In this document: piece by piece, positions 63,085 through 64,000 of the stretch
Position numbering within the stretch: the first letter of the stretch is position 1
Layout: the number at the start of each line of letters is the position of its first letter
Source of the DNA: Polycyclovorans algicola TG408
Lineage (GTDB): Bacteria; Pseudomonadota; Gammaproteobacteria; Nevskiales; Nevskiaceae
NCBI RefSeq assembly: GCF_000711245.1
Contig: NZ_JOMH01000001.1
Location: forward strand, 2,164,830-2,228,829
Length of the DNA stretch: 64,000 nt
Direction of reading: 5' to 3'
Translations under genes and position numbers: made by a program
The notes under the pieces: model-generated
Told to the model about the DNA's origin: nothing
The model's input: the letters and a program-made list of their open reading frames with translations, nothing else
Databases searched by the model: none

Positions 63085-64000
63085 ATGGCTGCAAACTCCG
63101 ACCCCGCTGGCGATCGCGTCACGCTTCGCGCGCTGGTGCGCGGCGCCATTGCCGGTGCCGGCACCACGCCGAGGTTGGCCAAAGGCCTGTGGAACCTGGC
63201 AACCCTACGCCCGACCTCGAAAAAGTCGATAGGTCTGTTGCTGCAACAGCAAGCCGCCAAAACGCCCGAGGCGGTGGCATTGGTCTTCGAAGGACAGGCG
63301 TGGACTTATGCCGAGCTCAACGCCTGGGCCAACCGGTTTGCGCAGGTGCTGCAGCAGCGCGGAATCGGCGCCGGTGACACGGTCGGCATCTTGGTTGAGA
63401 ACCGGCCGCTGGTCCTTGCCGCGGCGCTGGGTACCGTCAAGCTCGGCGCGGTGGCCGCAATGCTCAATCATCAGCAGCGCGGTGAAGTGCTGGCGCACTC
63501 ACTGAGCCTGACCGGGCCCAAACTGATGCTGGTGGGCGAGGAGTGCGCCGCGGCGTGGAAGTCGGTGACCGCCCTCAAGCAACCCGCCAAGCCGGCGGTG
63601 CTGTGGGATGGCGAGAAAGCGCCGCGTGGTGCAGATCTGCTGGCCCCGCTGATGACCGAGGCCCCGGCCGACAACCTGCGCGTGACCGCCACCCTCACCG
63701 CGTCGAGCACCTGTTTTTACATCTTCACCAGCGGCACCACCGGCCTGCCCAAGGCCTCAAAAATGACCCACTACCGCTGGCTGCGTGGCATGGCGGGGCT
63801 CGGGCAAATGGGCCTGCGGCTGACCGCCGATGACCGACTCTATTGCTGCCTGCCGCTTTATCACAACAACGCACTCACGGTGAGCCTGGGCGCGGTGTTG
63901 GGCTCAGGTGCCAGCCTGGCACTGGCCCGCAAATTCAGCGCCACGCGATTCTGGGATGACGTGCGCAAGGCCGACGCCACGGCGTTCTGCTATATCGGCG
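63085..64000 (+). CDS. FATP-like very-long-chain acyl-CoA synthetase, 3' end cut by window
   Basis: About 305 codons of an AMP-forming ligase are visible. The ATP-binding P-loop FIFTSGTTGLPKASKMTH lies near residue 215, and the segment LYCCLPLYHNNALT follows. The order and spelling fit the FATP/very-long-chain acyl-CoA synthetase group, which also activates bile acids and steroid acids. The start is ATG 63085 behind GAGGA. It probably activates a carboxylic acid brought in by the adjacent divergent symporter and oxidised by the acyl-CoA dehydrogenases to the left. Confidence 0.9.
   Translation, partial: MAANSDPAGDRVTLRALVRGAIAGAGTTPRLAKGLWNLATLRPTSKKSIGLLLQQQAAKTPEAVALVFEGQAWTYAELNAWANRFAQVLQQRGIGAGDTVGILVENRPLVLAAALGTVKLGAVAAMLNHQQRGEVLAHSLSLTGPKLMLVGEECAAAWKSVTALKQPAKPAVLWDGEKAPRGADLLAPLMTEAPADNLRVTATLTASSTCFYIFTSGTTGLPKASKMTHYRWLRGMAGLGQMGLRLTADDRLYCCLPLYHNNALTVSLGAVLGSGASLALARKFSATRFWDDVRKADATAFCYIG

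Overview
The window is bacterial, high in G+C and densely coded, with many ATGA/GTGA start-stop overlaps. Its conserved blocks point to a gammaproteobacterium: yebC-ruvCAB-ybgC-tolQRAB-pal-cpoB-queE-queC, a complete system I cytochrome c maturation operon (ccmABCDEFGHI), sucA-sucB-lpd, phoB-phoR and a FadH-type reductase. I cannot fix the family from sequence alone. The catabolic content fits an aerobic degrader of aromatic or alicyclic compounds. No rRNA, tRNA, CRISPR array, insertion sequence or phage gene was recognised, and no gene-free stretch exceeds about 300 bases.

Region 1 (1-19.5 kb) is a catabolic island. A left-pointing operon (tautomerase, 122-residue protein of unknown function, Rieske oxygenase alpha subunit, Tat-type FAD oxidoreductase cut by the window edge) and a right-pointing operon flank two paralogous, tail-to-tail LysR regulators. 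The right-pointing operon holds a complete lower meta-cleavage route by the 4-oxalocrotonate branch: catechol 2,3-dioxygenase with its XylT/DmpQ-like ferredoxin, semialdehyde dehydrogenase, 4-oxalocrotonate tautomerase, decarboxylase, hydratase, aldolase and acylating acetaldehyde dehydrogenase. It yields pyruvate and acetyl-CoA. Two more Rieske oxygenases, two SDR proteins, a double-length tautomerase, a LigB-type extradiol dioxygenase and a glutathionyl-hydroquinone reductase are interspersed. No oxygenase reductase is present. Both LysR control regions share the same two-part operator (a 16-base element plus GATAC-N7-GTATC), so regulator and operator appear to have been duplicated together.

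Region 2 (19.7-50.4 kb) is housekeeping: ffh, phoBR behind a Pho box, folD, the ccm operon, a MaoC-type hydratase, galU, the 2-oxoglutarate dehydrogenase genes (lpd separated from sucAB by a terminator-like hairpin and preceded by a strong Fur-box match), a YfaZ-like outer-membrane protein, the Holliday-junction genes, the Tol-Pal envelope system, queuosine precursor genes, msrA and two small unknown membrane-anchored proteins.

Region 3 (50.5-64 kb) is transport and acyl-CoA metabolism: a MATE exporter, a FadH-like reductase, a DUF456 membrane protein, a DmdC-like acyl-CoA dehydrogenase, a DUF2845 protein, and a pair of acyl-CoA dehydrogenases in which one partner has lost the catalytic Glu motif. 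These are followed by an alpha/beta-hydrolase-fold protein, a cyclic-nucleotide-binding protein, an SDR, a bile-acid/sodium-symporter-family transporter and a FATP-like acyl-CoA ligase cut by the right edge. Together this looks like uptake, activation and beta-oxidation of a carboxylated hydrophobic substrate, which is an inference.
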